Below are positions 52,938-61,320 of a stretch of 64,000 nucleotides of DNA, one piece after another. The notes under the pieces are model-generated. The model was not told the origin of the DNA and searched no databases. It worked only from the letters and a program-made list of their open reading frames with translations. Position 1 is the first letter of the stretch; the number at the start of each line of letters is the position of its first letter. Position numbers and translations under genes: made by a program. The stretch lies in NCBI RefSeq assembly GCF_900114185.1, contig NZ_FOSE01000003.1, positions 434,001 through 498,000 on the forward strand. Direction: 5' to 3'. Source of the stretch: Cellulomonas sp. KH9 (GTDB lineage Bacteria; Actinomycetota; Actinomycetes; Actinomycetales; Cellulomonadaceae).

Positions 52938-53062
52938 CGAAATGGTTTCGAGACGCGGCGCCGTGCATGGTCCGTGCGACGTCGCAGGCAGGATGCCTTG
53001 ACTGTCCAGGGCTGGCACCGTACGGTCGCAACCCGCAACCGAGGCGTTGCGAAACTGTTTCG
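52938..53062 (+). promoter_or_regulatory. GH39 promoter with twin palindromic operators
   Basis: Promoter TTGACT (52998-53003), 17-bp spacer, TACGGT (53021-53026). Two 13-bp palindromes of the same type flank it: CGAAATGGTTTCG (52938-52950) and CGAAACTGTTTCG (53050-53062, perfect 6+1+6). Centres are 112 bp apart, one upstream and one just downstream of the expected transcription start. This is typical of a sugar-responsive repressor acting by looping or blocking elongation. The 317-bp gap from 52765 to 53081 holds no gene. Confidence 0.65.
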
Positions 53063-53081
53063 ATCTCGACGAGGAGACGGC

Positions 53082-54746
53082 ATGGCCGCGCCGGCGCAGT
53101 CCGACACCCCCCGCCCGCTCACCGTGGACGGCGCCGCAGCCCACGGTCGCCCGTTGCACCACGTGTGGAACCAGTGCGTCGGCGCAGGCCGCGCCAACGA
53201 GGCGCTGCGCGCCGACTGGCAGGCGCACTTCCGCGAGGCCGTCGACGTGCTCGGCGCCCGCTACGTGCGCTTCCACGGGCTCTTCCACGACGACATGTTC
53301 GTGTACCGCGGCAACGACGGCGGGGGCGGCGGCTTCGGTCCGCCGACGCCGCTCGCGGAGCCGGTCCACACGTTCAGCTACGTCGACAAGGTCTTCGACT
53401 TCATCCTCGAGACCGGCGCCAGGCCCTTCGTCGAGCTCGGCTTCATGCCACGCGACCTGGCGACGCAGACCGAGACCCTGTTCTGGTGGAAGGCGCACTG
53501 CAGCCCGCCCACCGACATGGGGCGCTGGGCCGACCTGGTCGCGGCCACGGTGCGGCACTGGATCGAGCGCTACGGCATCGACGAGGTGCTGCAGTGGCGG
53601 TTCGAGGTGTGGAACGAGCCCAACCTCGTCCCGAAGTTCTGGACCGGCACCCGCACCCAGTACTTCGAGCTGTACGAGGCGAGCGTGCGCGCCATCAAGG
53701 CCATCGACGAGCGCCTGCTCGTCGGCGGGCCGTCCACCAGCGTCTTCGTCCCCGACGACCGGTACGCCGGCGAGTACGAGGACGGCAGCAAGTCGATCGC
53801 CACCGGCCTGGCGGAGGACCCCGACGCCCTCGACTGGCGTCCGGTGTGGGTCGAGGAGTTCATCGCCTGGTGCCACGAGCGCGACCTGCCCGTGGACTTC
53901 TTCACCGCGCACCTGTACCCCACGGACTACGCCGCGACGCCGGACGGCGGGTCCAAGGCGATCAGCCGGTACGTCGACGCCACCTACGACGACCTGACGC
54001 TGCTGCAGCGCATCGTCGCGGACAGTCCCTACGCGGGCGCCGAGATCCACATCACCGAGTGGTCGACGTCGCCGTCGAGCCGCGACCGCAGCCACGACAC
54101 CCTGTTCGCCGCCACGTACATCACGCGCGCCTACCTGCGCTGCGCGGCGCTCGCCGACTCCATCTCGTACTGGACGTTCACCGACGTCTTCGAGGAGGGC
54201 GGGGCGGGCGTGGGCCCGTTCCACGGCGGGTTCGGGCTCGTCAACGAGCAGGGTCTGCACAAGCCGACGTTCCACGCGTTCCGGATGCTCGCGCAGCTGG
54301 GCGACGAGGTGGTGGCCGAGCTGCCGCACGGCATGGTGACGCGGGACGGTGCGACCGGTCGCGTCGCCGGCGTCCTGTTCAACTACCCGGACGAGATGGG
54401 CGGCCGGTCCGTCCTCGCGCAGAACAGCTACACCGCTGCCCGCGGCCTGGCGGAGGTGGGCACGAGCCGCCGCGTGACGCACACCGTCGCGGGGCTCCCC
54501 GCGGGGGCGACGTTCGACGTCGTCCAGCTCGACTGGGAGCACGGCAACGTCGCGGAGGCCTGGCACGCGATGGGCGAGCCGGTCAACCTCACGCTGCCGC
54601 AGACCGCGCACCTGCGGTCGGTGGCCGACGACCTGCTGCGGAGCACGCTCACCGCGTCGGACGACGGCGTCCTGGAGATCGACCTCGAGCTGCCGGCCTG
54701 GGCCGTCGTGGGCATCGTCCAGACGGGACCGCTCGTCGCGTCCTGA
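53082..54746 (+). CDS. GH39 beta-xylosidase-type glycoside hydrolase
   Basis: ATG 53082 with GAGGAG upstream. The 554-residue protein lacks a signal peptide, so it acts in the cytoplasm. The GH39 barrel shows VGAGRANEALRADWQ, RYVRFHGLFHDDM, WRFEVWNEPNL (acid/base Glu179) and IHITEWSTS (nucleophile Glu326), then a C-terminal beta-sandwich. GH39 enzymes include beta-xylosidases and alpha-L-iduronidases; in this setting hydrolysis of xylo-oligosaccharides made by the secreted GH10 enzyme is the natural role. Its twin-operator promoter supports substrate induction. Confidence 0.9.
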   Translation: MAAPAQSDTPRPLTVDGAAAHGRPLHHVWNQCVGAGRANEALRADWQAHFREAVDVLGARYVRFHGLFHDDMFVYRGNDGGGGGFGPPTPLAEPVHTFSYVDKVFDFILETGARPFVELGFMPRDLATQTETLFWWKAHCSPPTDMGRWADLVAATVRHWIERYGIDEVLQWRFEVWNEPNLVPKFWTGTRTQYFELYEASVRAIKAIDERLLVGGPSTSVFVPDDRYAGEYEDGSKSIATGLAEDPDALDWRPVWVEEFIAWCHERDLPVDFFTAHLYPTDYAATPDGGSKAISRYVDATYDDLTLLQRIVADSPYAGAEIHITEWSTSPSSRDRSHDTLFAATYITRAYLRCAALADSISYWTFTDVFEEGGAGVGPFHGGFGLVNEQGLHKPTFHAFRMLAQLGDEVVAELPHGMVTRDGATGRVAGVLFNYPDEMGGRSVLAQNSYTAARGLAEVGTSRRVTHTVAGLPAGATFDVVQLDWEHGNVAEAWHAMGEPVNLTLPQTAHLRSVADDLLRSTLTASDDGVLEIDLELPAWAVVGIVQTGPLVAS

Positions 54747-54749
54747 CGC

Positions 54750-54785
54750 ACGGTCGCGCCCGTCCTCCGCGACGGGCGCGACCGT
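54750..54785. terminator. bidirectional terminator after GH39
   Basis: Perfect 15-bp stem beginning ACGGTCGCGCCCGTC and closing GACGGGCGCGACCGT, with loop CTCCGC, between the convergent GH39 and histidine-kinase genes. Confidence 0.9.
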
Positions 54786-54839
54786 CCCGCGCACCCTGCC
54801 GGTGGCGGTCTGCCCGCGTCCGGTGCCGCCCCGCCACGG

Positions 54840-56150
54840 TCAGGTGCGGGACGCCACCACGTCGAGGTCGTCGCCCCGGCCGCCGTCCACGCCGTCGCCC
54901 ACGCCGTCGGTCGTGGCACCCGACGGGTCGTGCTCCTCCGTCGGCGCCGACCAGGGCAGCCAGGCGTGGACGAGGTAGGTCCCGTCGGGCCGCACCCCGG
55001 CGTCGAGCTCCCCACCGGCGAGGCGCAGCCGCTCGGCCAACCCCGTCATCCCCCAGCCGGAGCTCGGCAGCCGCGTCGCCGGCACCTGATCGGGCAGGGG
55101 GTGGGTGACCTCGAGGACGACGCGTCCGCCCGGTGCGCCCTGCACCCGCACGTGCACCGGTGCGCCCGGCGCGTGCGCGCGGGCGTTCGCCAGGGCCTCC
55201 TGCGCGACGCGGTAAAGGTGGCGGCTGGTCGCCACCGGCAGTCCCGCCAGGGCCTCCGCGTCGACCCGGTCCAGCGTGGACGTCACGGGGGACCCCGCCG
55301 CCCGGACCCCCTCGATCAGCTCGTCCACCTGCGCGAACGTCGGTTGGGGCCGGGACTGCTCGTCGGTGGCCGAGGGGTCGCGCAGCAGCCCCAGGACCTC
55401 GCGCAGCTCCCCGAGCGCCTCGTGCGCGCTCTGGCGGACCACGGCAGCGGTCTCGCGCACCTGCTCGGGGTCGATCCCCGCGCGGTACTCCAGCGCGCCG
55501 GCGTGCAGCGCCACCAGGGACAGCCGGTGGGCGAGCACGTCGTGCATCTCGTGGGCGATGCGGTTGCGCTCGGCCGCGCGGGCCCCGTCGCCGCGCGCGT
55601 CCGCCTCGCGCCGGGCGATCGCGGCCTGCTCGCGCAGCGACGCGAGCAGGGCGCGGCGACCCCCGATGAACATGCCGGTCACCACGGCGAGGGCCGTGTT
55701 CAGCACCTGCCCGGCCGCCAGGAGGCGCAGGTCGTCGGGCAGGACGCCGGCGGGCAGCACCCACGCGACGAAGACCCGCTGGCCGACGAGCGCCGCGACG
55801 AACCACAGCGCGCAGACCACCGCGGTCTCCAGGCGTCGGCGTCGCGCGGCGAGGGACGCCACGGCGAACAGCACCACGAACGACGAGAACAGCGAGAACG
55901 ACCCGGCGACCACGATGATGCTCGTGACCAGGCGCGGGGCACGGTGCCGGGCCACGTACGCCACCGCGCACAGCAGCAGGCACGCCAGGTCGACGAGCAT
56001 CCAGATCTCCCCGAGCGGCCCGCCGGGGTACGGCCCGGTCGTCAGGACGAGGCCGTAGACGACCAGCCCGTTGGGGACGCCCACAACGACCGCGACGAGC
56101 AGCCGCCACGCGTGCGCCCAGACCCGCCGGGCCGTGCTGGGTGAGTCCAC
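54840..56150 (-). CDS. HisKA_3-type sensor histidine kinase
   Basis: GTG 56150, only two bases after the response regulator stop, so co-transcribed. The 436-residue protein has five to six N-terminal membrane helices with almost no external loop, then EMHDVLAHRLSLVALHAGAL (phospho-acceptor His203), a dimerisation segment and a degenerate HATPase_c domain with SRHLYRVAQEALANARAHAP (N box) and GWGMTGLAERL (G box), ending in a Gly/Asp-rich tail. This is the NarL-partner class of actinobacterial kinases that sense membrane or envelope signals. A close paralogue lies upstream of the shared regulator. Confidence 0.9.
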   Translation of the reverse strand: MDSPSTARRVWAHAWRLLVAVVVGVPNGLVVYGLVLTTGPYPGGPLGEIWMLVDLACLLLCAVAYVARHRAPRLVTSIIVVAGSFSLFSSFVVLFAVASLAARRRRLETAVVCALWFVAALVGQRVFVAWVLPAGVLPDDLRLLAAGQVLNTALAVVTGMFIGGRRALLASLREQAAIARREADARGDGARAAERNRIAHEMHDVLAHRLSLVALHAGALEYRAGIDPEQVRETAAVVRQSAHEALGELREVLGLLRDPSATDEQSRPQPTFAQVDELIEGVRAAGSPVTSTLDRVDAEALAGLPVATSRHLYRVAQEALANARAHAPGAPVHVRVQGAPGGRVVLEVTHPLPDQVPATRLPSSGWGMTGLAERLRLAGGELDAGVRPDGTYLVHAWLPWSAPTEEHDPSGATTDGVGDGVDGGRGDDLDVVASRT

Positions 56151-56152
56151 GG

Positions 56153-56848
56153 TCAGACGTCGCCCGCCTCGTGCACGCAGATCGCGATGTGCGTGCGGTT
56201 GTCCGCCGGCATCTTCTCCAGGATGCGGCTGATGTGCGTCTTCACGGTCGCGACCGTGATGAACAGCTCGGAGGCGATCTCGGCGTTCGACAGGCCCCGC
56301 CCGATCGCGCGCGCGACGTCCCGCTCGCGCTCCGTGAGCGCGTCGAGGCGTGCACGGGCGGCGGTGCGCCGCTCGTCGCGCGGACGCTGCGTGACCGACG
56401 CGATGAGCCGGTCGGTGACCGACGGTGACAGGGTCGTGCGCCCCGCGCCCGCGTCGAGCACGTGCCGGACGATCTCGGCCGGCGGGGTGTCCTTCAGCAG
56501 GAACCCGGCGGCCCCCAGCCGCAGCGCGCCGAGCACCATCTCGTCCGTGTCGAACGTGGTGAGGATGACGACCCGGGAGTCCGGCTGCTCGGTGAGCAGC
56601 CGCTCGGTCGCGCCGAGCCCGTCGAGCCGCGGCATCCGGATGTCCATGAGCACGACGTCGGGCGCGGTGCGCCGCACCACGTCGATCGCCTCCAGACCGT
56701 CCCCGGCCTCGCCGACCACGTCGATCGCGGGGTCCGCCCCGAGGATGAGGCGCAGTCCCACCCGCACGAGCGTCTCGTCGTCGACGAGCACGACCCGCAC
56801 CGTCTGCCGCTCCGTCGGGGTCCCCGTCTGCTCCACCGTCGCCGTCAC
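56153..56848 (-). CDS. NarL/FixJ-family response regulator
   Basis: GTG 56848 with AAGGACGG upstream. The 231-residue protein has a receiver domain (VRVVLVDDETLVRVGL, phosphorylated Asp69 in VVLMDIRMP, Lys in FLLKDTP) and a LuxR-type HTH (LTERERDVARAIGRGLSNAE, VATVKTHISRIL). It lies between two paralogous kinases transcribed in the same direction, and either or both may phosphorylate it. Targets unknown. Confidence 0.93.
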   Translation of the reverse strand: MTATVEQTGTPTERQTVRVVLVDDETLVRVGLRLILGADPAIDVVGEAGDGLEAIDVVRRTAPDVVLMDIRMPRLDGLGATERLLTEQPDSRVVILTTFDTDEMVLGALRLGAAGFLLKDTPPAEIVRHVLDAGAGRTTLSPSVTDRLIASVTQRPRDERRTAARARLDALTERERDVARAIGRGLSNAEIASELFITVATVKTHISRILEKMPADNRTHIAICVHEAGDV

Positions 56849-56892
56849 GTCCGTCCTTCCGTCGAGCCCGTCGCGAGGTGCCGCGGGCGTGC

Positions 56893-56967
56893 GTCTCGTG
56901 GTGCCGCGTGGCGCGGCGCCGCGTCTCGTGGTGCCGCGTCTCGTGGTGCCGCGTCCGGTGGCGCCGC
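56893..56967 (+). repeat. five-copy 15-bp tandem repeat
   Basis: Units GTCTCGTGGTGCCGC (copies 1, 3, 4 identical) and two variants (56908-56922, 56953-56967) fill the 120-bp gap between the upstream kinase stop (56970) and the response regulator start (56848). It lies in the presumed mRNA linking the two genes and is a likely site of copy-number change. Confidence 0.85.
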
Positions 56968-56969
56968 GG

Positions 56970-58247
56970 TCACGCGGGGTCCTCCGGGGCCGCCGCCCAC
57001 GGCAGCCACGCCCGCACCGCGAACGTGCCGTCGCCGCGTGCCCCCGCGTCGAGCTCGCCCCCGGTCAGCCGCAGCCGCTCGGCCAGGCCCGTCAGGCCCC
57101 AGCCGGACGACGGCAGGCGGGTGGCGGGCGCCGTGCGCGGCACGGGGTTGGTCACCTCGAGCGCGACGCGCTCACCCGGTGCGCCGTGGACGCGGACGTG
57201 GACCGGTGCGCCCGCCGCGTGCTTGCGGGCGTTGGTCAGCGTCTCCTGCACGACGCGGTACAGGTGGCGGCTGGTGGACGCCGGCAGCCGCGCCAGGTCG
57301 TCGTCCGCGACGCGGTCCAGCTCGAAGACCACGGGCGAGCCCGCCGCGCGCGCCCCGGCGACCAGCTCGTGGACCTGCGCGAACGTCGGCTGCGGCCGCG
57401 ACTGCTCGTCACCGGCCGACGGCTCGCGCAGCAGGCCCAGCACCTCGCGCAGCTCACCGAGGGCCTCGTGCGCGTTCTCCCGCACCACGGCGGCGGTCTG
57501 CCGGACCTGCTCGGGGTCCAGGCCGGAGCGGTACTCCAGGGCACCCGAGTGCAGCGCGACCAGGGAGAGGCGGTGGGCGAGCACGTCGTGCATCTCGCGG
57601 GCGATGCGGTTGCGCTCGCTCGCCCGGGCGGAGTCGTCACGGGCGTCCGCCTCACGGCGCGCGATCGCGGCCTGCTCGCGCAGGGACGTCACCAGCGCGC
57701 GCCGCCCCCCGACGAACATGCCCGTCACGACGACGAGCGCGGCGAACGCCGCGGTCATGATGACCGTCCACAGCTCGTCGGTGGCCGCGCCGGGCTGCTC
57801 GTCCGCGATCACCCAGGCGCTGAACGCGCGCTCGCCGACGAGCATCGCGCCGAGCCACAGGGCGTACACGGGCAGGATCTCCGACCAGCGCCGGCGCGTC
57901 GCGAGCGACACCACCGCCAGGAGCACGAGCCCCGAGGTGAGGACCGAGAACGAGCCGACGGTCACGAGCAGGCCGGTGATCAGCAGCGGGGACCGGTACC
58001 GGCGCAGGTACAACGGGATGCAGGCGAGCAGGCAGAGGACGTCGACCGCGATCCAGAAGGGCGCCCCCGGTCCGTACACGACCGGCTCGAACGCCTCGTC
58101 CACCGGGATGACGAAGGCCGCGGCGTAGGTGAGGAAGCCCGCGGCCGCACCGATGCCGATCCCGAGCACCAGGCGCCACGTGCGCGCCCACACCCGTCCC
58201 GACCGCCCCGCGCCGGGCGCGGGGTCGGGCGCGGCGGTCCTGGTCAC
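56970..58247 (-). CDS. HisKA_3-type sensor histidine kinase (paralogue)
   Basis: GTG 58247. TAGCAT lies seven bases upstream on the minus strand with no ribosome-binding site, so the mRNA is probably leaderless. The 425 residues match the other kinase nearly end to end: five to six membrane helices, EMHDVLAHRLSLVALHSGAL (His220), SRHLYRVVQETLTNARKHAA and GWGLTGLAERL. Differences concentrate in the membrane region and first loop (VDEAFEPVVYGPGAP), the expected sensing part. It is first in the transcription unit: kinase, regulator, kinase. Confidence 0.9.
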   Translation of the reverse strand: MTRTAAPDPAPGAGRSGRVWARTWRLVLGIGIGAAAGFLTYAAAFVIPVDEAFEPVVYGPGAPFWIAVDVLCLLACIPLYLRRYRSPLLITGLLVTVGSFSVLTSGLVLLAVVSLATRRRWSEILPVYALWLGAMLVGERAFSAWVIADEQPGAATDELWTVIMTAAFAALVVVTGMFVGGRRALVTSLREQAAIARREADARDDSARASERNRIAREMHDVLAHRLSLVALHSGALEYRSGLDPEQVRQTAAVVRENAHEALGELREVLGLLREPSAGDEQSRPQPTFAQVHELVAGARAAGSPVVFELDRVADDDLARLPASTSRHLYRVVQETLTNARKHAAGAPVHVRVHGAPGERVALEVTNPVPRTAPATRLPSSGWGLTGLAERLRLTGGELDAGARGDGTFAVRAWLPWAAAPEDPA

Positions 58248-58320
58248 GCAGCGATGCTAGGCGGACCCGGTCGTCGGCGGGATCGGTCGCGCGGACGACC
58301 CGCACCCGCGGCCCCGTCCC

Positions 58321-58710
58321 TCACGGCAGGTCGTCGGGGTCCAGGGTGTGCCGGTCGCCCGCGAACGGCGCCAGCGACGGCGGCGCCGGGAACGGCAGCT
58401 CGTAGGTCGCGACGACGCCCTCCCCGACGGCGTTCATGTCGTCGTCCTTCGCGACGACGCCGTGCGGCCCGACCTCGACCAGGCGCACGCGCCGGACGCT
58501 GCCGTCCTCGCGGGTCAGCTGCCACAGGTCGCCCAGCCAGTGCAGGCCGAGCTCCTCGAGCGCCGCCTCGGCCTCGAGCCAGTCGACCGGCCCCGTGACG
58601 TCACGGCCCAGGCGGTCGACGGCCACGTACCCGTCGCCCTGCGGGCGCACCCAGCCCAGCACCTCACGGTCACCGCTGCGGCGGTGCTCCACCCACGTCT
58701 CGTCCGGCAT
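58321..58710 (-). CDS. hypothetical protein (129 aa)
   Basis: ATG 58710 is preferred; TACGCT lies just upstream at leaderless distance and no ribosome-binding site is seen. The soluble 129-residue protein is rich in beta-prone Val/Trp/Gly segments (LGWVRPQGDGYVAVDRLGRD, then WLEAEAALEELGLHWLGD, then VRLVEVGPHGVVAKDD) and ends in a Pro-rich tail. It reads like a small SH3/barrel-type domain. No family recognised. Confidence 0.65.
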   Translation of the reverse strand: MPDETWVEHRRSGDREVLGWVRPQGDGYVAVDRLGRDVTGPVDWLEAEAALEELGLHWLGDLWQLTREDGSVRRVRLVEVGPHGVVAKDDDMNAVGEGVVATYELPFPAPPSLAPFAGDRHTLDPDDLP

Positions 58711-58858
58711 CCCGGGAGCGTAGGCGGCCCGGCCCGGGGCGGGGCAGGGCATTTCCGGCCGAGCCGTGCCTGCGGTCGGCCGCGGGACGGAGCGCGGTGC
58801 CGCGGGTGTCGGCCGCGTGGCGGAGGCGGACGCCGCCCACGACCCGGACGATGGACCC

Positions 58859-59800
58859 GTGAGCAGCCCCACCGTCGTCGACGTCCACGAGATCCCCGGC
58901 ACCTACCCGTACCACCGGCTGCAGCGCACGAGCCCGGCCTCCCGCTGGTGGCGGCCCCTGGTCGTCGGGCTCGTCGGCCTCGGCCTGTACGTCGGCATCC
59001 TCGTGGCCGGCGGTGTCGTGATGATGGTGACCGCGGTGACGTCCGGCCCGGGCGGCCTCGAGGCGCTCGAGCGGCTGGACGTCACCGACCTGGCCGAGCC
59101 GCTGCCGTTCACGCTCGCGATGCTCTCCATCATCGCCATGCTCCCCGCGGTGCTCGTCGCCACGCGGCTGCTCGGGGCGCGTCCCGTGGGGCTCCTCCTC
59201 TCGGTGGCAGGTCGCGTCCGCTGGGGCTGGGCGGCACGGTGCCTGGCCGTGGCGGCGGCGCTGACGGTGCTCGTGCAGGGTGGTGCCGCGCTGCTGGACA
59301 CGGCGCTGGGCGTGACCTGGCAGCCCCGCGTCGACGCGTCGTCCTGGCTGATGATCGGGCTGGTGCTGCTGCTGGTGCCGGCGCAGTGCGTGGCCGAGGA
59401 GGTCGTGTTCCGCGGGTACCTCGCGCAGACGATCGGCACCTGGCTGCGGCACCCCGCGTTCGCCGTGGTGCTGCCGGTGCCGCTGTTCGTCCTCGGTCAC
59501 ACCTACGTCGGGCTGGCCATGGTGGACACCGCCGTGTGGGCACTGACGATGGGCTGGCTGGTCTGGCGGACCGGTGGGCTGGAGGCCGCGGCCGCGGCGC
59601 ACGTCGTCAACAACGTCGTCGTGTTCACCCTCGGTGCCGTCGACCTGGCGGACCTGGACGTCGTCGACATCGGCCCCCTCGCCCTGGCCCTGTCGACCGC
59701 CTCGACGCTCGCGTACGCGGGTGCGGTGGAGGTGCTGCTGCGCCGCACCGGGACCGCCCGGGTCCGTGTCGTCGCGCCCGTGGTGTCACCGGTGCCGTGA
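58859..59800 (+). CDS. CPBP-family intramembrane protease
   Basis: GTG 58859, probably leaderless (no ribosome-binding site). The 313-residue protein has about eight membrane helices and the three CPBP/CAAX-protease motifs: CVAEEVVFRGYL (Glu180-Glu181 and Arg185), FVLGHTYVG (metal-binding His) and AHVVNNVVVF. In bacteria such proteases are linked to bacteriocin maturation, self-immunity and peptide processing. The gene ends 55 bp before an XRE-TPR regulator and a secreted peptide gene, so it could process or sense that peptide. That link is inference from proximity. Confidence 0.88.
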   Translation: MSSPTVVDVHEIPGTYPYHRLQRTSPASRWWRPLVVGLVGLGLYVGILVAGGVVMMVTAVTSGPGGLEALERLDVTDLAEPLPFTLAMLSIIAMLPAVLVATRLLGARPVGLLLSVAGRVRWGWAARCLAVAAALTVLVQGGAALLDTALGVTWQPRVDASSWLMIGLVLLLVPAQCVAEEVVFRGYLAQTIGTWLRHPAFAVVLPVPLFVLGHTYVGLAMVDTAVWALTMGWLVWRTGGLEAAAAAHVVNNVVVFTLGAVDLADLDVVDIGPLALALSTASTLAYAGAVEVLLRRTGTARVRVVAPVVSPVP

Positions 59801-59855
59801 CCGGAGTCCATCCGGCCCTCTTCCGTGCGGCGGGGCAGGTCCCTATCGTGAGGGC

Positions 59856-61151
59856 GTGCACCCAGTCAGCGAACGCATCCGCGACGCCCGTGAGCGCTCC
59901 GGCCTGTCCCAGGCCGACCTCGCTCGCGCGGCCATGATGCACCCCAGCTACGTCTCGCACCTGGAGCGCGGCGTCCGGGGGCCCGGTGACGGTGCGCTGG
60001 AGCGGCTGGCCCGTGCCCTCGGGGTCACCACCACGTACCTCGAGCAGGGCGAGCGCTCACCCGAGTACCGGGCGTCCGAGGCCGCCGTCGTGCGCGCCCG
60101 CCAGCTGCTGCGCGCCGGCCGCGCCGCGGAGGCCGTCACGGAGCTGCAGGACGTGCACCTCGACGCCCTCGACGTCGACCAGGGCGCCCGCGTGCTGCTG
60201 GCCCGTGCCGAGGCGCTCGACCTCTTCGGTGACCTGGAGGGCGCCGCGCGGGTCCTGGCGGACACCGCGCGGCTGCTCGTCGACGGGCACCGGCCCCGAC
60301 GCGCCGCGTACGCGACGACGCGCCTCGTGATGACCCTCATCGAGGCGGGCGACGTGCACGGGGCCGTGCAGGCGGGCGAGGAGCGGCTGACCGTGCTCGC
60401 CGAGTCCGCGGCCGGCACCGACGAGCTCTTCCGGCTCGAGACGACCCTGGTGTGGGCGTACGTCGCCCGGGGGGACGCGACCTACGCACGGGTGCGCGGC
60501 AACGAGCTGCTCGCGCGTGCCCTGGTGCACGGGTCCGCACGCGCCGTCTGGTCGGTGCACTGGAACCTCGCGTTCGTCGACGACGCGCTCGGTGACGCGC
60601 AGGACGCGCTCGGGCACCTGCGTGCGGCGCTGGCACTGGCCGGCGGTGCGGAGGCCGAGCGGGACGTGCCGCGGCTGCGGCTCGACCTGGCGGACCTGCT
60701 CCTGGCCGTGACGCCCGCCCGGCCGCACGAGGCGCTGGCGGAGCTCGACGCGGCGGGGACGGCGCTCGAGGTCGCGGAGTCGGCCGTCGAGCTGGCGCGG
60801 GCGGCCACCACGCGCTGCCGGGCACTGCTCCTGCTGGGGCGGTACGGCGCGGCGCTCGACCAGGCCCAGCGGGCGGTCGACCTGATCGGCACCGGGCAGC
60901 GGCGTGACGCCGCGCCCGCCCTGGAGGCGCTGGGCGACGCGCTGCTGGCGTCGGGTGACCGCAACGCCGCCGTCAAGACGTACCGGCAGGTCGAGGACCG
61001 GCTGGACCTCGTGCCCGCGGGCCGCTCGTCGGCGGTCGCGTGGCGGCGTCTGGGGGACAGGCTGCGTGCGGCCGGTGACGACCGCGCCCGCGTCGCGGAG
61101 GCCTACCGGCGGGCGCTCGACGCCGCCGGTGTGGGGACGCCCCGCCCCTGA
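59856..61151 (+). CDS. XRE-family regulator with TPR domain (RRNPP-like)
   Basis: GTG 59856; TATCGT (59844-59849) lies at leaderless distance. The 431-residue protein has an N-terminal lambda-repressor-type HTH (about 5-60: RERSGLSQADLARAAMMHPS, SHLERGVRGPG) and a long all-helical C-terminal array with tetratricopeptide character (about 75-430, with ALDLFGDLEGAARVLADTA and ALLLLGRYGAALDQAQRAVD). This is the architecture of RRNPP regulators (Rgg, PlcR, PrgX, AimR), in which the TPR domain binds a short signalling peptide. The next gene encodes a 40-residue exported peptide, strengthening that reading. Other XRE-TPR proteins bind no peptide, so direct evidence is lacking. Confidence 0.85.
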   Translation: MHPVSERIRDARERSGLSQADLARAAMMHPSYVSHLERGVRGPGDGALERLARALGVTTTYLEQGERSPEYRASEAAVVRARQLLRAGRAAEAVTELQDVHLDALDVDQGARVLLARAEALDLFGDLEGAARVLADTARLLVDGHRPRRAAYATTRLVMTLIEAGDVHGAVQAGEERLTVLAESAAGTDELFRLETTLVWAYVARGDATYARVRGNELLARALVHGSARAVWSVHWNLAFVDDALGDAQDALGHLRAALALAGGAEAERDVPRLRLDLADLLLAVTPARPHEALAELDAAGTALEVAESAVELARAATTRCRALLLLGRYGAALDQAQRAVDLIGTGQRRDAAPALEALGDALLASGDRNAAVKTYRQVEDRLDLVPAGRSSAVAWRRLGDRLRAAGDDRARVAEAYRRALDAAGVGTPRP

Positions 61152-61188
61152 CGCACGCACGCGGCGGCAGCACGCCCCGCCCGGGTGC

Positions 61189-61228
61189 GACACGCCCGGG
61201 TGACGCAAGACCTGGGCGTGTCTATCCC
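61189..61228 (+). promoter_or_regulatory. palindromic operator overlapping peptide-gene promoter
   Basis: Arms GACACGCCCGGGT (61189-61201) and ACCTGGGCGTGTC (61210-61222) match as an inverted repeat with one mismatch in 13 and an 8-bp spacer. A possible promoter, TGACGC (61201-61206), 16-bp spacer, TATCCC (61223-61228), lies within it. Position and symmetry fit autoregulation by the adjacent XRE-TPR dimer. Confidence 0.6.
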
Positions 61229-61279
61229 GGTGTGCCCGGAGTCATTGCACGGGCGACACCTCCTCGGGACGATGCCCGG

Positions 61280-61298
61280 GTGCCGGACGGTCCGGCAC
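61280..61298 (+). promoter_or_regulatory. second palindrome in peptide leader
   Basis: Perfect 9+1+9 inverted repeat GTGCCGGAC-G-GTCCGGCAC, nine bases before the ribosome-binding site AAGGAG (61308-61313). It could be a second operator or an mRNA element. Half-site differs from the 61189 palindrome, so it may serve a different factor. Confidence 0.5.
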
Positions 61299-61320
61299 GC
61301 CAGCCCGAAGGAGTCCCACC

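Noticed and set aside
56893..56967. C-terminal extension of the histidine kinase through the tandem repeat
   Set aside because: The kinase stop codon at 56970-56972 lies before the repeat in reading direction, so the repeat is untranslated.
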